DNA of 40,145 nt, from the IMG/VR virus record IMGVR_UViG_3300005582_000030, positions 1 through 40,145 of that record; one strand, written 5' to 3'. The notes beneath the pieces are model-generated. The model worked only from the letters and a program-made list of their open reading frames with translations. It was not told the DNA's origin and made no database searches. The position numbers were made by a program, and so were the translations under genes. This DNA comes from a virus. Positions within the stretch are counted from its first letter, which is position 1; every line of letters begins with the position of its first letter. Shown here piece by piece: positions 39,814 through 40,145 of the stretch.

Positions 39814-40145
39814 ATGGCGAACCCACCCCCACCATACGACAACATAACCGGCATTTCACGTGCCGCAATGAAGGACAACGCCCAAGTTACCTTGGCTGAG
39901 TACGACGGAAATGCTAGACCAGGCGAACTTGTGGTAGATCAGACCACAAGCATTGTGTATGTGGGCAACGCTCTAGGCGACCTAACAGCAGTGGCCACAC
40001 CAGGTGGTGCAACAACCTGGGCACTGTTGAATGACAAAAACAATGCTAGTGGACCAGCCAGTATTGCTCTGGGAACCAACGCTGGTACCAGTCAAGGAAA
40101 TACTGCCATAGCCATTGGATATGGAACAGCGTATTCTGGCCAAAG
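39814..40145 (+). CDS. Tail fibre or adhesin, partial at the right edge
   Basis: The frame stays open to the end of the window (110 codons read). It starts MANPPPPYDNITGISRAAMK, continues NARPGELVVDQTTSIVYVGN, a display-type N-terminus found in other T4-like fibre genes, and then enters YadA-head-like units (SIALGTNAGTSQGNTA, IAIGYGTAYSGQ) of the same 16-residue kind as in the giant fibre. A second adhesin locus therefore begins here, separate from the 2.5-22.4 kb cluster. The start is defined by the hairpin promoter rather than by a ribosome site. Confidence 0.75.
   Translation, partial: MANPPPPYDNITGISRAAMKDNAQVTLAEYDGNARPGELVVDQTTSIVYVGNALGDLTAVATPGGATTWALLNDKNNASGPASIALGTNAGTSQGNTAIAIGYGTAYSGQ

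Noticed and set aside
1-40145. tRNA genes, integrase or insertion sequences
   Set aside because: None recognised by eye on either strand; the window is densely coding with structural genes.

Overview
This window is part of the genome of a T4-like contractile-tailed phage (Caudoviricetes, myovirus morphology), probably a marine or freshwater relative of the T4-like cyanophages and pelagiphages. The evidence is a set of recognisable T4 virion proteins: major capsid gp23, neck gp13 and gp14, tail-completion gp15, sheath gp18, tube gp19, head-completion gp4/gp50 and a gp16-like small terminase. There is also a T4 gene 1-type dNMP kinase, and many genes have the T4-type late promoter core TAAATA just upstream. 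No photosynthesis gene, tRNA, integrase or CRISPR array was seen. The host cannot be named from this sequence.

Layout. (1) 1-2430: gp23, a two-way UUCG terminator, and a convergent TPR-glycosyltransferase. (2) 2457-22386: about 20 kb of forward adhesin and fibre genes. These include a 2,465-residue Gly/Asn/Thr-rich fibre, a 1,079-residue fibre, several small fibres, stand-alone fibre domains, and a 1,319-residue structural protein. (3) 22383-25581: a reverse operon gp14-gp15-Nudix. (4) 25603-28792: two sigma70-like promoters embedded in the structural region, serving an unknown protein and an exonuclease/dNMP-kinase pair, with gp13 between them. (5) 28755-29102: a reverse HNH-like zinc protein. 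(6) 29197-35794: gp18, gp19, a tube-like protein, gp4/gp50 and gp16. (7) 35816-39775: small genes whose N-termini look like T4 capsid-targeting peptides, plus a charged mosaic protein with an AT-hook. (8) 39814-end: the start of another fibre gene.

Regulation is the most interesting part. Thirteen copies of the xxTAAATA late-promoter motif, plus one weaker internal copy, lie at gene starts. They fall into two classes. At four genes the motif ends only 4-7 nt before the ATG, so the late mRNA should be leaderless. At several others the promoter lies in or next to an inverted repeat just ahead of the start codon, some covering the ribosome-binding site. Read-through transcripts would fold into a hairpin there, while late transcripts would start inside or after its 5' arm. 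This resembles the known T4 e/soc/49 logic.

The second highlight is a probable head-cargo cassette. gp23 has a YLKE site, and three small proteins begin with aromatic-[LI]-x-E peptides (RYLAE, EFIAE, EFITE). These match the T4 gp21 protease and capsid-targeting pattern and suggest a set of packaged internal head proteins.
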